A stretch of 64,000 nt of DNA from Lacisediminihabitans changchengi (GCF_016634425.1 NZ_JAEPES010000003.1:539298-603297); one strand, 5' to 3'. Counted from the first letter of the stretch, positions 28,196 to 37,784 are shown. Program-made: numbers and translations. Notes: generated from the letters alone by a model not told the origin.

Positions 28196-29554
28196 TCAGT
28201 CGCTCAGTGAGTCGCTGGAGCCATTCACTGGCCGCGCCGCCCTACGTCTGCGCCATCGTCCTACGAGTACAACCCAAAGAGGGCCGACCTGTATTCCTTC
28301 CTCCTCTTGCATGCGACGGCGCGTGCGACGACGCGCGTGCAGCAGGAAGACGACTCCCGCACCGACGATGAGGTACTGCACACAGAGGGCGACGCGAAAT
28401 GAGTCCCAAGCGAATATGTCGCTCGGCACGCCCGAAGCGATCCGTCGCTGATTGAGCAGGTCGAGCACCACCCCGATCAGGTACATCATGACGAAACTGG
28501 CCAGAAAGCCTCCGACGTTCACCACACCGTTCGCCGACCCGAGGCTCCGCAGCGGATTGAAGCTGCGCGCGAAGTCGAAGCCGATGAGGGAACCAGGGCC
28601 GCCGATCCCCAGCACCACCACGAGCACGATGATCAACCAGGGCGGCGGGCTGCCCGGCCACACCAGAACCGCGGTCCAGACCACGCCCAGCGCGGTGACG
28701 ATGCCCAAAACCAGGTTCGAACGTCGCAGCGGAAAGCGAGCGGTGAGGATGCCCAGCACCGGACCGCTGACGAATCCCGTGATCACGATCAGGGTGAGCA
28801 GCTCCGACGCCTCCGTAGTCGAGTAGTGCAGCCCCGCGGTGAGAAGCGGAAAACCCCAGAGCAGCGTGAACACGGTGCCGGATGACTGGGTGACGAAGTG
28901 CGACCAGAATCCGAGCTGGGTCCCCGGCCGCGCGAGCGCGTCACGCAGTCTGCGCAACGCGCCGGGCGCGACGACCGGCGGTTCGACATCCGTATGACGA
29001 TCCGCGAGCAACAGGATGACGAGTACCAGGGCTATCGCCGAAAGCGACGCCGCACCGAGGAAGGCCTGGGTCCACCCGGCGCCGTGCAGCACCAACGACA
29101 GCGGAATCGCGGAGAGCACCTGTCCGAGCTGGCCGATGTTGCCGGTCCATTGCGACAACTGCGGCAGAATCGGGCCCTGGAACCACGATGACAGCAGACG
29201 CACCACGGAGATGAAGGTCATCGCGTCGCCTGCCCCCACCAGGATTCGACCGCCGATGGCGATGCCGATCGAGGGGGCGAAGGCGAGCACGATCTGACCG
29301 AGGAACATGAGCGCCGCGCCGATGGTGATCAGGCGCTTGGGTCCGAAGCGGTCGAGCAGGATGCCGACCGGGATCTGCAGCGCTGCGTACACGACGAGTT
29401 GAACAACCGCGAGACTCGAGAGGACAGAAGCCGTCACGCCGAAACGTTCGCTTGCGGCGACGCCGGATACCCCCAGAGACGTGCGCTGAAGCACGGCGAT
29501 CATATAGGCGAAGACCGCGACGCCCCAGATGAGCCAGGAGCGTCGGGAGTTCAC
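28196..29554 (-). CDS. MFS transporter
   Basis: A 452-residue major facilitator protein with 12 predicted transmembrane helices. The loop 2-3 motif appears as GILLDRFGPKRLITIGAALMFLGQ, and GRILVGAGDAMTFISVVRLLSSWF resembles the NarK/oxalate-formate subgroup. The substrate cannot be inferred. The last 50 residues form an unusual Arg-rich cytoplasmic tail (HARRRTRRRMQEEEG and VGRWRRRRAARPV). It starts with GTG; TAGGCT lies 6 bases upstream, so the mRNA is probably leaderless. Confidence 0.9.
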   Translation of the reverse strand: MNSRRSWLIWGVAVFAYMIAVLQRTSLGVSGVAASERFGVTASVLSSLAVVQLVVYAALQIPVGILLDRFGPKRLITIGAALMFLGQIVLAFAPSIGIAIGGRILVGAGDAMTFISVVRLLSSWFQGPILPQLSQWTGNIGQLGQVLSAIPLSLVLHGAGWTQAFLGAASLSAIALVLVILLLADRHTDVEPPVVAPGALRRLRDALARPGTQLGFWSHFVTQSSGTVFTLLWGFPLLTAGLHYSTTEASELLTLIVITGFVSGPVLGILTARFPLRRSNLVLGIVTALGVVWTAVLVWPGSPPPWLIIVLVVVLGIGGPGSLIGFDFARSFNPLRSLGSANGVVNVGGFLASFVMMYLIGVVLDLLNQRRIASGVPSDIFAWDSFRVALCVQYLIVGAGVVFLLHARRRTRRRMQEEEGIQVGPLWVVLVGRWRRRRAARPVNGSSDSLSD

Positions 29555-29560
29555 CCGGCA

Positions 29561-29566
29561 AGCCTA
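29561..29566 (-). promoter_or_regulatory. -10 box of the MFS gene (TAGGCT, 6 bases from GTG)
   Basis: TAGGCT on the minus strand, 6 bases before the GTG start, without a Shine-Dalgarno sequence. Confidence 0.6.
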
Positions 29567-29600
29567 ATCGCGGCCGCGGATCGGCCCGAATGGGACCCGA

Positions 29601-30530
29601 CTACACCAGGCCTGGCTGGTCGTCTTCGCCGTTGCGCCGAATCGCCAAGAAATTCTCCAGCTCGGCGGCGATCTCGTCGGCGGTCGGGAGCTCGCCGTCC
29701 TCGTCGGTGAGGGGGGACCGCAGCGGGTTGCCCTCCATGTAGGAGTCGTGCCGCTCCTCGAGGGTTCCGACCAGACGCGCGAGCTCCTGGTTCGTCTCGA
29801 GCTGCGCGTCGATCTTGGCGAGGAACTCGCGCCCCTCCTCGCGGAGCCGATCGGTCGGGAAGATCAGCCCGGTCGCGGCGCTGATCGACTCGATCGCCGT
29901 CACCGCGGCATCCGGGTACTCGGTGTCGGCGAGGTAGTGCGGGATGAGCAGGACGAATCCGACGGTCGGGTGCCCCATCTCCTGCAGACGGTATTCCACC
30001 AGGTGCAGCGCGGTGGCCGGAGCCTGAGTGTTGGGCTTCCAGATCGACATCGAATCGATCAGCTCTACGCGGTTTCCGCTCACCGTGACCCCGATGGGTC
30101 GGGTGTGCGGCGTTGGTATGGGTATTGCATGCACCCAGGTGGTGGTCTTCACGTGGAAATGGGCGATCAGGCCGAGCAAGGCCGCCGAGAACCGTTCCCA
30201 CTGGAAGTCCGGTTCGAACCCGGTGAGAAAGAGGAACTGCTGACCTATCTCGTCCGTGCCGAGGTACAGCGCCAGCATCGGCGGGCGGTAGTCGGTGACA
30301 TGATCCTCGTCGAAATGGATGGTGGGGCGGCGTGCCCGGTAATCCAGCAGTTCATCGGCGTGGAAAGTAGCGATCAGGCGGTGGTCGACGCTCTCGGTCA
30401 GGTACTCGCTGAGCTGAGTTACTCCCCCGCCAGCGTCGGCGAAACCGGTGAGGCCGGCGACCAGGTGGAGTCCAGCGGGCACACCGGCGGCATCCGGGGT
30501 GAGCTCGAAAAGGGCGTCTGGATCTCGCAT
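29601..30530 (-). CDS. PAC2 family (proteasome-assembly-chaperone-2-like) protein
   Basis: A 309-residue protein of the actinobacterial PAC2 (DUF75-related) family: LHLVAGLTGFADAGGGVTQLSEYL at the start, then FHADELLDYRARRP and GFVLLIPHYLADTEYPDAAVTAIESISAATGL. Members share the fold of a eukaryotic proteasome assembly chaperone, but a role in bacterial proteasome assembly is not established, and no proteasome genes lie in this window. The ATG at 30530 matches family starts; TACAGT is 6 bases before it. Divergent from pepA. Confidence 0.88.
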   Translation of the reverse strand: MRDPDALFELTPDAAGVPAGLHLVAGLTGFADAGGGVTQLSEYLTESVDHRLIATFHADELLDYRARRPTIHFDEDHVTDYRPPMLALYLGTDEIGQQFLFLTGFEPDFQWERFSAALLGLIAHFHVKTTTWVHAIPIPTPHTRPIGVTVSGNRVELIDSMSIWKPNTQAPATALHLVEYRLQEMGHPTVGFVLLIPHYLADTEYPDAAVTAIESISAATGLIFPTDRLREEGREFLAKIDAQLETNQELARLVGTLEERHDSYMEGNPLRSPLTDEDGELPTADEIAAELENFLAIRRNGEDDQPGLV

Positions 30531-30536
30531 ATGTCC

Positions 30537-30542
30537 ACTGTA
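30537..30542 (-). promoter_or_regulatory. -10 box of the PAC2 gene (TACAGT, 6 bases from ATG)
   Basis: TACAGT on the minus strand, 6 bases before the ATG; predicted leaderless transcript. Confidence 0.5.
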
Positions 30543-30652
30543 ATCGGGGCCCGGCGACGCGGACGCGCGCAGCGGCACCCGCAGTGATGCCCTCAGCGAA
30601 CAGGCCACCCCACCTAATTTCGGCGAGGTCCGGGGCGCCGCTGAGTGCCGGT

Positions 30653-30658
30653 TAGCAT
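30653..30658 (+). promoter_or_regulatory. -10 box of pepA (TAGCAT, 6 bases from ATG)
   Basis: TAGCAT ends 6 bases before the ATG of the leucyl aminopeptidase gene; predicted leaderless transcript, although GGCGGG in the gap is a weak Shine-Dalgarno alternative. Confidence 0.5.
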
Positions 30659-30664
30659 GGCGGG

Positions 30665-32209
30665 ATGACCGTGCCTCGCCTCATCCTTTCCGCTGCACCC
30701 GCCCCCACCATCGCCGCCGACGTGCTCGTGCTCGGCGTCTCTGCAACGGATGACGGCCCCCGCCTGCACGCGGATGGTGAGGCCTTCGCAGGCCCCGAGT
30801 TCGATTCGTTGCGCGAGTCGCTCTCTGCGATCGGCATCACGGGTGCTGCGGACTCCATTCGCCGCCTGCAGGGAATCGGCGCAGCATCCAGCTTGGCGCT
30901 GATCGGCCTCGGTTCTGCCGAGACAGACGGGTCGATCTCAGCGGACGCCCTACGCTCCGCCGCCGGTGCCGCGTCGCGCCAGCTGGTCGGCGTCGAATCG
31001 CTCGTGCTCGCGCTACCGGTCGCCGACGATGCGCAGACGCTCGCGGTTCTCGAGGGCTCGGCGATCGGCGCGTACGCGTTCACGGAGTTCCGCCAGGCGA
31101 GCCTCGCGGCGACGAAGCTGCCGGCGTCGGAGATCACCGTGGTCACGACACTCGGCGCAACCGACACGAATCAGAAGCTTCTCGACCGCGCCGTTGTGGT
31201 CGCCACCGCGATGGAAAGCGTGCGCAACCTGGTCAACGCCCCCGCGGATGTGCTCTACCCGGAGACCTTCGCCGCGGCGACGGTGGACCTGGTGGGCGAG
31301 TTGCCGATCGAGATCGACATCCTTCGCGAGCCGGAGCTCGCCGCCGGCGGTTTCGGCGGCATCCTCGGTGTCGGCCAGGGGTCTAGCCGGGGGCCGCGCC
31401 TGATCAAGCTCAGCTACTCCCCGTCGGACGCGACGACGCATCTGGCTCTGGTGGGCAAGGGAATCACCTTCGACACCGGCGGCCTCTCGCTCAAGCCCGC
31501 GGCCGGAATGGTGGGGATGAAAGACGATATGGCCGGCGCTGCAACCGTCATGGCCGTCGTCGTGGCCGCCGCGAAGCTCGCGCTTCCTGTGCGCCTCACG
31601 GCATGGCTGTGCATGGCGGAGAACATGCCGTCCGGCTCCGCGATCCGCCCGAACGATGTGCTGCGGATGCGCGGCGGGCGCACGGTCGAGGTTCTCAACA
31701 CCGATGCGGAGGGCCGCCTGGTCATGGCCGACGGCATCGTGGCCGCCGGTGAAGAACAGCCAGACGCCATCATCGACGTCGCCACGCTCACTGGCGCGCA
31801 ACGCGTGGCCCTGGGCGATCGCTACTCGGGGGTGATGGGAGACGACACGCTCGTGGACTCGATCCTCGCCGCTGGTGCGTCAACGGGCGAGCAGCTCTGG
31901 CCGATGCCGCTTCCCGGCGAGCTGCGGGCGCTGCTCAATTCCGACGTCGCGGACATCGCGAACGCGAAGATCGGCAACACCGCTGCCGGGATGCTCGTCG
32001 CCGGCGTATTTCTCCAGGAGTTCGTCGGAACGCGCGAAGACGGCAGCCGAATCCCCTGGGCCCACATCGACATCGCCGGTCCGGCGGTCAACAACGCCGG
32101 CCCGTGGGGGTTCACCGGCAAGGGGGCCACGGCGGTCACTGTGCGCGCCCTTCTCGCGCTCGCCGAGGCATCCGGTGCCCCGAGCGCGGAGGTCAAGCCC
32201 TCCGAGTAG
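30665..32209 (+). CDS. pepA: Leucyl aminopeptidase (M17)
   Basis: A 514-residue cytosolic metallo-aminopeptidase that removes N-terminal residues from peptides. The C-terminal catalytic domain has LVGKGITFDTGGLSLKP (Lys and Asp ligands), KDDMAGAATVMAVV, and the family signature NTDAEGRLVMAD with the two-zinc ligands and catalytic Arg. The N-terminal half is the less conserved macro-like domain. Length is typical. It runs in the same direction as lpdA but has its own promoter box. Confidence 0.96.
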   Translation: MTVPRLILSAAPAPTIAADVLVLGVSATDDGPRLHADGEAFAGPEFDSLRESLSAIGITGAADSIRRLQGIGAASSLALIGLGSAETDGSISADALRSAAGAASRQLVGVESLVLALPVADDAQTLAVLEGSAIGAYAFTEFRQASLAATKLPASEITVVTTLGATDTNQKLLDRAVVVATAMESVRNLVNAPADVLYPETFAAATVDLVGELPIEIDILREPELAAGGFGGILGVGQGSSRGPRLIKLSYSPSDATTHLALVGKGITFDTGGLSLKPAAGMVGMKDDMAGAATVMAVVVAAAKLALPVRLTAWLCMAENMPSGSAIRPNDVLRMRGGRTVEVLNTDAEGRLVMADGIVAAGEEQPDAIIDVATLTGAQRVALGDRYSGVMGDDTLVDSILAAGASTGEQLWPMPLPGELRALLNSDVADIANAKIGNTAAGMLVAGVFLQEFVGTREDGSRIPWAHIDIAGPAVNNAGPWGFTGKGATAVTVRALLALAEASGAPSAEVKPSE

Positions 32210-32356
32210 CGCCGCGACCCGGGATGGTCAATCCCGCGGGAGCCCAGTCAACAAGTAGTAGGGTCTTTGAGGCGCGAAAAACTCTCGCCATGACGACCGA
32301 CGCCACCACAATGGCGAGGTCGACGCGCAGATCTGATACCTCAAGGAGCCGCTGGG

Positions 32357-33730
32357 TTGTCCGAGCAGAATTTTGACATCGTCGTACTCGGAGCAGGAAG
32401 CGGTGGCTATGCCGCTGCCCTGCGCGCAAGCCAGTTGGGCTTCTCGGTAGCCCTGGTGGAGAAGGGCAAGCTCGGCGGCACCTGCCTGCACGTCGGCTGC
32501 ATCCCCACCAAGGCGCTGCTGCACTCCGCCGAGGTGGCGGATGTCACGCGCGAGTCCGCCAAATACGGCGTCACGTCCACTTTCGAGGGCATCGACATCT
32601 CCGCCGTGACCAGCTACCGCGAAGGCATCGTCGCCAGCAAGTGGAAGGGCCTGCAGGGTCTGATCAAGGCCCGCGGCATCACCGTGATCGAGGGCTTCGG
32701 CAAGCTCACCTCGCCGACCACCGTTCAGGTGGGTGACATCACCCTGACCGGCAAGAACATCGTGCTCGCGACCGGGTCGTACTCGCGTTCGCTCCCCGGC
32801 CTCGAGATCGGTGGCCGCGTCATCACGTCCGAGCAGGCACTCGAGCTCGACTTCGTGCCCAAGAAGGTGCTGGTCCTCGGCGGCGGAGTCATCGGCGTCG
32901 AGTTCTCGAGCGTGTGGAAGTCGTGGGGCGCCGATGTGCAGATCATCGAAGCGCTCCCCCACCTGGTTCCCAACGAGGACGAGGCCATCAGCAAGCAGTT
33001 CGAGCGCGCCTTCCGTAAGCGCGGCATCAACTTCAGCCTCGGCAAGCGCTTCCAGAGCGTGACGCAGAACGACCAGGGGGTCGTCGTCACTCTCGAAGAC
33101 GGCCAGACCTTCGAGGCGGAGCTGCTGCTCGTCGCCGTCGGCCGCGGCCCCATGACCAGCAATGTCGGCTATGAGGAAGTCGGGATCGGCATGGATCGCG
33201 GGTTCGTGCTCACCAATGAGCGCCTGCAGACCAACATCCCCGGCGTCTACGCGGTCGGCGACATCGTCCCCGGCCTGCAGCTCGCACACCGTGGCTTCCA
33301 GCACGGCATTTTCGTGGCCGAGGAGATCGCGGGCCTCAACCCGATCGTCATCGAAGACACGAACATCCCGAAGGTCACCTACTCCGACCCCGAGGTCGCG
33401 TCGGTTGGCCTCTCCGAGGCCAAGGCGCAGGAGAAATACGGCGCCGACAAGGTCGCCAGCTACGACTACAACCTGGCCGGCAACGGCAAGAGCCACATCA
33501 TCGGCACGTCGGGTTCGGTCAAGGTCGTCCGCGTCGTCGACGGCCCCGTCATCGGCGTCCACATGATCGGCGCCCGCGTGGGCGAACTCATCGGCGAAGC
33601 TCAGCTCGCCGTGAACTGGGAGGCGTACCCCGAGGACGTCGCCCCGCTCATCCACGCGCACCCGACCCAGAACGAAGCTCTCGGCGAGGCATTCCTCGCC
33701 ATCGCGGGCAAGCCGCTGCACGCGCTGTAA
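32357..33730 (+). CDS. lpdA: Dihydrolipoamide dehydrogenase
   Basis: A 457-residue FAD flavoprotein (E3) that reoxidises dihydrolipoamide in 2-oxoacid dehydrogenase complexes. It has the FAD motif VVLGAGSGGYAAALRA, the redox disulfide GGTCLHVGCIPTKALL, the NAD motif VLVLGGGVIGVEF, GVYAVGDIVPG and the C-terminal HAHPTQNEALGEAF with the catalytic His. The start is TTG (32357), supported by AAGGAG 8 bases upstream; no ATG or GTG near it would give the conserved N-terminus. It lies directly upstream of the E2 gene, 53 bases apart. Confidence 0.96.
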   Translation: MSEQNFDIVVLGAGSGGYAAALRASQLGFSVALVEKGKLGGTCLHVGCIPTKALLHSAEVADVTRESAKYGVTSTFEGIDISAVTSYREGIVASKWKGLQGLIKARGITVIEGFGKLTSPTTVQVGDITLTGKNIVLATGSYSRSLPGLEIGGRVITSEQALELDFVPKKVLVLGGGVIGVEFSSVWKSWGADVQIIEALPHLVPNEDEAISKQFERAFRKRGINFSLGKRFQSVTQNDQGVVVTLEDGQTFEAELLLVAVGRGPMTSNVGYEEVGIGMDRGFVLTNERLQTNIPGVYAVGDIVPGLQLAHRGFQHGIFVAEEIAGLNPIVIEDTNIPKVTYSDPEVASVGLSEAKAQEKYGADKVASYDYNLAGNGKSHIIGTSGSVKVVRVVDGPVIGVHMIGARVGELIGEAQLAVNWEAYPEDVAPLIHAHPTQNEALGEAFLAIAGKPLHAL

Positions 33731-33783
33731 GCGCCGCAGTCTCTAAACTAAAAATCACAAGAACCGCATAAGGAGCATCACTG

Positions 33784-35268
33784 ATGAGCGAATCCGTCAA
33801 CCTCCCGGCACTCGGCGAGAGTGTCACCGAGGGTACGGTCACCCGCTGGTTGAAGAACGTCGGCGACCGGGTGGAGGTCGACGAGCCTCTGCTCGAGGTC
33901 TCGACCGACAAGGTCGACACCGAAATCCCTTCGCCGATCGCCGGAGTCATCGAGGCCATTCTGGTCGCCGAGGACGAGACCGTCGAGGTCGGCACCCCGC
34001 TCGTCACCATCGGCGACGGCTCGGCACCGGCGGCAGCAGAACCTGCTGCTCCGGAGGCCGCTCCGGCAGAGGCCGCGGCACCTGCCGAGCCCGCCGCTGC
34101 TCCAGCCGCATCGGTCGAACCGACCCCGGCGCCGGCAGCAGAGCCCGTCTCTGCCCCGGTTCCCGAGGACGCGCAGCCCGCTGCCGAGGCGCCTGCTGCT
34201 GCCCCGGCTCCGGCCGCAACTCCGGCTCCGGCCGCAACTCCGGCTCCGGCCGCAACTCCGGCTCCGGCCGCCGCAGCACCGGCTCCGGCCGCCGCAGCAC
34301 CGGCTCCGGCCGCTGCAGCACCGGCCAGTTCGGCGCCCGCCGCTGACGCGACCTCGGTCGACGCCAACGCCGGCTACGTGACCCCGCTCGTTCGCAAGCT
34401 CGCGAACGAAAAGGGCATCGATCTCGCGGCGGTCATCGGCACCGGTGTCGGCGGCCGCATCCGCAAGGAGGACGTGCTCGCTGCGGTCCCGACCGCGAGC
34501 AACGAGGTGCTGGTCACCGCACCCGTCGCTCCGGTTTCGCTCGAGACCTCGCCCCTGCGCGGAAGCAGCGTTCCGATGTCTCGTCTGCGCAAGGTCGTCG
34601 CCGAGCGCGCGGTCATCTCTATGCAGACCTCGGCGCAGCTCACCTCCGTGGTCGAGGTGGACGTCACCCTGGTGGCCAAGTACCGCGACCAGGTCAAGGC
34701 GGACTTCCAGGCCAAGACCGGCCTCAAGCTCTCCTTCCTGCCGTTCTTTGCCCTCGCCGCGGCGGAGGCACTCAAGGCCTACCCGATCATCAACGCGACG
34801 ATCGACGGCGAGACCATCGTCTACCCGGCACAGGAGAACATCTCCATCGCCGTCGACACCGAGCGCGGTCTGCTCACCCCGGTGATCCGGGACGCCGGCT
34901 CGCTCGACCTCGCCGGTCTCGCGGCCCAGATCGCCGATCTCGCCGCCCGCACCCGCGACAACAAGCTGAAGCCCGATGAGCTCGCCGGCGGCACCTTCAC
35001 GCTGACCAACACCGGGTCGCGCGGGGCACTGTTCGACACCCCGATCGTGTTCCTGCCACAGTCGGCCATTCTCGGCACGGGCATCGTGGCCAAGAAGCCC
35101 GTCGTGGTGACCGTCGACGGCTCAGACGCTATCGCGATCCGCTCCACGGTATATCTCGCGCTGTCGTACGACCACCGCATCGTTGACGGTGCAGACGCCG
35201 CACGCTTCCTGGTGGCGGTGAAGAACCGCCTCGAGGGCGGCAACTTCGCCGGCAATCTCGGCATATAA
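33784..35268 (+). CDS. sucB: Dihydrolipoamide acyltransferase (E2, 2-oxoglutarate dehydrogenase type)
   Basis: A 494-residue E2 enzyme. The N-terminal lipoyl domain has [13 protein letters not shown] with the Lys that carries lipoate (about residue 43). A 110-residue Ala/Pro/Glu hinge follows, then the E3-binding domain ([32 protein letters not shown]) and the catalytic domain ending with [16 protein letters not shown] (His and Asp of the acyl transfer site). In Actinobacteria the single E2 of this type often serves both pyruvate and 2-oxoglutarate complexes. AAGGAG lies upstream of the ATG. The hinge is encoded by 18-bp tandem repeats (34200-34325). Confidence 0.94.
   Translation: MSESVNLPALGESVTEGTVTRWLKNVGDRVEVDEPLLEVSTDKVDTEIPSPIAGVIEAILVAEDETVEVGTPLVTIGDGSAPAAAEPAAPEAAPAEAAAPAEPAAAPAASVEPTPAPAAEPVSAPVPEDAQPAAEAPAAAPAPAATPAPAATPAPAATPAPAAAAPAPAAAAPAPAAAAPASSAPAADATSVDANAGYVTPLVRKLANEKGIDLAAVIGTGVGGRIRKEDVLAAVPTASNEVLVTAPVAPVSLETSPLRGSSVPMSRLRKVVAERAVISMQTSAQLTSVVEVDVTLVAKYRDQVKADFQAKTGLKLSFLPFFALAAAEALKAYPIINATIDGETIVYPAQENISIAVDTERGLLTPVIRDAGSLDLAGLAAQIADLAARTRDNKLKPDELAGGTFTLTNTGSRGALFDTPIVFLPQSAILGTGIVAKKPVVVTVDGSDAIAIRSTVYLALSYDHRIVDGADAARFLVAVKNRLEGGNFAGNLGI
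34200..34325 (+). repeat. 18-bp tandem repeats encoding the E2 Ala-Pro hinge
   Basis: Units such as GCAACTCCGGCTCCGGCC repeat three times and GCCGCAGCACCGGCTCCG follow with near identity. They encode [12 protein letters not shown] hexapeptides. Copy number could vary between strains. Confidence 0.85.
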
Positions 35269-35337
35269 CGACGCGGCGGCCACTTCCCACAACGGGTAAA
35301 CGGCACGCCGTCGACTCGGCTCTGAACGGCTGGTTGA

Positions 35338-36921
35338 TCACGGACTCACCCCGGTGGTGAGATCCCGGATCCGCCAGCCGTTCGTCGTTTTCACGATGAG
35401 CAGCGACGCCGGATAGGTCTGGGGCGGCGCGTCAGCCGCGCCATCCGTCGCCGTCGGTTGTCCCAGCCCGATGATCGCTGACTCTCCGAGCAACTGCACC
35501 AGCGCGATGGGCGCGCTCGGGAGTGGGCGCGCACCGCGCGCTGCAGCACCGGTCTTGGTCCGAACGGCATAGCGATCGGATTCGAGCGCGGCCGACACCG
35601 GCTGATCGATGCCGTCGAAGCAGGCGACCTTTCGCGCCGCCAAACACAGCGCGCGACCGGCGACGAGAGCGGATGCCGCCGCCACGGGGTCGTCCCCCGC
35701 GAGAGCTGCCGTGGCATCGGGCGGGACCGCTCCCTCTGACGTACTGGCGGGTGGCGCGCTGGCGGGTGGCGTGCGTGCAGGACTCACACTCGCGGGCGGC
35801 GTGGCGTGTGCCCTCTCGCTGGATGTGCCGCGCCCATCGCCCTCGTCACCCAGCGCCGGCACCACCATCACCCCCACCAGCAACGCGATGAGTCCAACGC
35901 CGCCGGCGATCCACACTGGGGTGCGAACGGGAGCAAGGGCTGAACGAATCCGCGAGCCGAGCGCCGCCCGGAGCGCGTCGACTGAGCTGACGTCAACGCG
36001 GTCCCTCAGCCGATCAGCTGCGCGGTCGGGCGCGGCGGCCGGCGTGGCGAGGTCGCGGGCGCCAGGGGTATGGGCAACAGGGACATCGGCAACAGGGACA
36101 TGGGCAACAGGCACGTGGGTAACAGGCATCTGGGCAACCGGGATGTGCCGCGAGACCACGGCTGGTGCCGCCGGCGCGCTGTCGGTGGCGATCGGAGCGG
36201 CCGGAGCCAGATCGAACAGGCGACCGCCGAGCTCGTCGAGAAACGCGTCACCGTCTCCACCCTCGCCACCGGAGATCGTGCCGAGCCAGCCGATCAGATC
36301 GTCAACGGCGGGCGGCCTCAGTCCTCGTCGGTCGGCCGCCCGTACCGCCAGCGATTCGACGTAGCCGCAGAGCCGTGTCAGATCGATGCGGAGTTCTGGT
36401 TCGGCATGCCGCTCGGCCGGGGTGAGGCTCGAGGCGTCCAGTGCCTCCGGCGCAGGGCCGACCACGCGGGCGTAACCGAACGCGGCGACGACCGGAGCGC
36501 CGAGATCATCCAGAAGCACGGTCGATGGCCCGATGGCGCCGTGGACGACACCGACCCGCCGGAGTTCTTGAACGGCGGCGACCACGGGCGCAGCGGCGGT
36601 CACCAGCTCCCCCATCCCGATGGCGGCTCGCGCGCCGAGAAGCCGAGCGATGCTGGTGCCGAGGCGCGGAAGGATCAGGCACGGCCTTCCGTCTGGAGCC
36701 GAACCGACATCGTCGAGACGAAGCAGGTGCCGCGATGTGCAGCGAGCAATCGCGTCGAGTTCGATATCGATCTGCTCGTCGAGCGTCGTTTCTCGGAAGA
36801 GCTTGATCGCCGCCACCCGATCGTCATGGCGCGTGGCGTGCCCCAACCAGACCTCGGCACGGGCGCCCTCGCCCAATCTCCGCACGAGTCGATAGCCGCC
36901 CACGGTTTCCATACGATTCAT
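35338..36921 (-). CDS. Membrane-anchored protein kinase-like protein (pseudokinase)
   Basis: A 527-residue protein with a PknB-like kinase fold at the N-terminus: glycine loop LGEGARAEVW (16-25) and Lys40 in VAAIK are kept, but the catalytic HRD segment reads HGAIGPSTVLL (127-137) with no Asp, and DFG is replaced by AFG (147-149). It should bind little or no Mg and is probably catalytically dead. A linker with VPVAH-type repeats, one transmembrane helix (WIAGGVGLIALLVGVMVVPAL) and an external Ser/Thr/Pro-rich segment plus a C-terminal domain follow. GGAG lies before the chosen ATG (36921); another ATG three codons later is possible. The partner or signal is unknown. Confidence 0.8.
   Translation of the reverse strand: MNRMETVGGYRLVRRLGEGARAEVWLGHATRHDDRVAAIKLFRETTLDEQIDIELDAIARCTSRHLLRLDDVGSAPDGRPCLILPRLGTSIARLLGARAAIGMGELVTAAAPVVAAVQELRRVGVVHGAIGPSTVLLDDLGAPVVAAFGYARVVGPAPEALDASSLTPAERHAEPELRIDLTRLCGYVESLAVRAADRRGLRPPAVDDLIGWLGTISGGEGGDGDAFLDELGGRLFDLAPAAPIATDSAPAAPAVVSRHIPVAQMPVTHVPVAHVPVADVPVAHTPGARDLATPAAAPDRAADRLRDRVDVSSVDALRAALGSRIRSALAPVRTPVWIAGGVGLIALLVGVMVVPALGDEGDGRGTSSERAHATPPASVSPARTPPASAPPASTSEGAVPPDATAALAGDDPVAAASALVAGRALCLAARKVACFDGIDQPVSAALESDRYAVRTKTGAAARGARPLPSAPIALVQLLGESAIIGLGQPTATDGAADAPPQTYPASLLIVKTTNGWRIRDLTTGVSP
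36070..36144 (-). repeat. Five 15-bp tandem repeats in the pseudokinase linker
   Basis: A 15-bp unit of the type ATGGGCAACAGGGAC repeats five times on the plus strand; on the coding strand it gives VPVAH/VPVTH-like pentapeptides. It marks a flexible linker between the kinase fold and the membrane helix. Confidence 0.8.
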
Positions 36922-37057
36922 GGTGCTCCGAGCCCACACCGCGCAGCAGATCACGGTGCGGCCCGGTGGAGAGCTCGTCACCACAGCCGCCGGTGGAGGA
37001 GCGGAGATTGTCGTCCGCTCGCCGCGGAACCGTGCGGCCACGACCGTCACCAGGCCG

Positions 37058-37063
37058 TATCCT
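37058..37063 (+). promoter_or_regulatory. -10 box of the DUF4191 gene (TATCCT, 7 bases from ATG)
   Basis: TATCCT lies 7 bases before the ATG with no Shine-Dalgarno sequence between; predicted leaderless transcript. Confidence 0.55.
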
Positions 37064-37070
37064 TGACTCC

Positions 37071-37784
37071 ATGGCACGCACTCAGAGTTCGTCGGCGAAA
37101 CCGGCGAAAGAGCCCGGTCGTCTCAAGCAGATGTTCCAGGTCTTCCAGATGACCCGTCGGTACGACTCGACCGCGGTGTGGTGGATGATTCTCGCGTTCG
37201 TCGCGCCGATCGCGGTCGCACTCATCGTGGGGTTCATCCTCACCCGCGACAACCCCTTCGGACTCGTGCTCTGGATCGTCGCCGGCGTGCTCGGTGGAGT
37301 GCTGCTCTTTCTCGTGGTGCTCGGCCGCAAGGCCGAGCGTGCCGCCTACAGTCAGATCGAGGGTCAGCCCGGTGCGGTCGGCGCGGTGCTCAAGAGTTCT
37401 CTGCGTCGCGGCTGGACCGCGAGCGAGATGCCGGTTGCGGTGAGTCCGAAGACGCAGGATGCCGTCTATCGTGCGGTGGGAACCGGCGGGGTCGTCCTCA
37501 TCGGCGAGGGTCCCAAGTCGCGCACCCTGAAGATGCTCGAAGATGAGCGCCGTCGGGTCGCCCGAATCCTCCCCAACGTGGCGGTCAACTACCTTCAGGT
37601 GGGTCCGGATGCCGACTCGGTTCCGCTGCACCGTCTTCCGGCCCGGATGGCGCGCTTCAAGCGCTCGCTCACCAAGGCCGAGGTCTACGCGGTGAGCAAC
37701 CGCCTCAGCTCGCTGGGCAAGAACCAGCTGCCGATCCCCAAGGGCGTCGACCCGCTGCGGGCGCGCGCACCTCGACCGCGCTAG
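37071..37784 (+). CDS. DUF4191 family membrane protein
   Basis: A 237-residue protein with a basic N-terminus (KEPGRLKQMFQVFQMTRRYD), two transmembrane helices (about 38-58 and 64-84) and a cytoplasmic C-terminal domain containing RKAERAAYSQIEGQPGAVGAVL and RTLKMLEDERRRVARILPNV, which match the DUF4191 family of Actinobacteria. The function is unknown. It is divergent from the pseudokinase gene and convergent with the RDD gene. The ATG at 37071 is preferred over an upstream frame start because of family length and the -10 box. Confidence 0.86.
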   Translation: MARTQSSSAKPAKEPGRLKQMFQVFQMTRRYDSTAVWWMILAFVAPIAVALIVGFILTRDNPFGLVLWIVAGVLGGVLLFLVVLGRKAERAAYSQIEGQPGAVGAVLKSSLRRGWTASEMPVAVSPKTQDAVYRAVGTGGVVLIGEGPKSRTLKMLEDERRRVARILPNVAVNYLQVGPDADSVPLHRLPARMARFKRSLTKAEVYAVSNRLSSLGKNQLPIPKGVDPLRARAPRPR

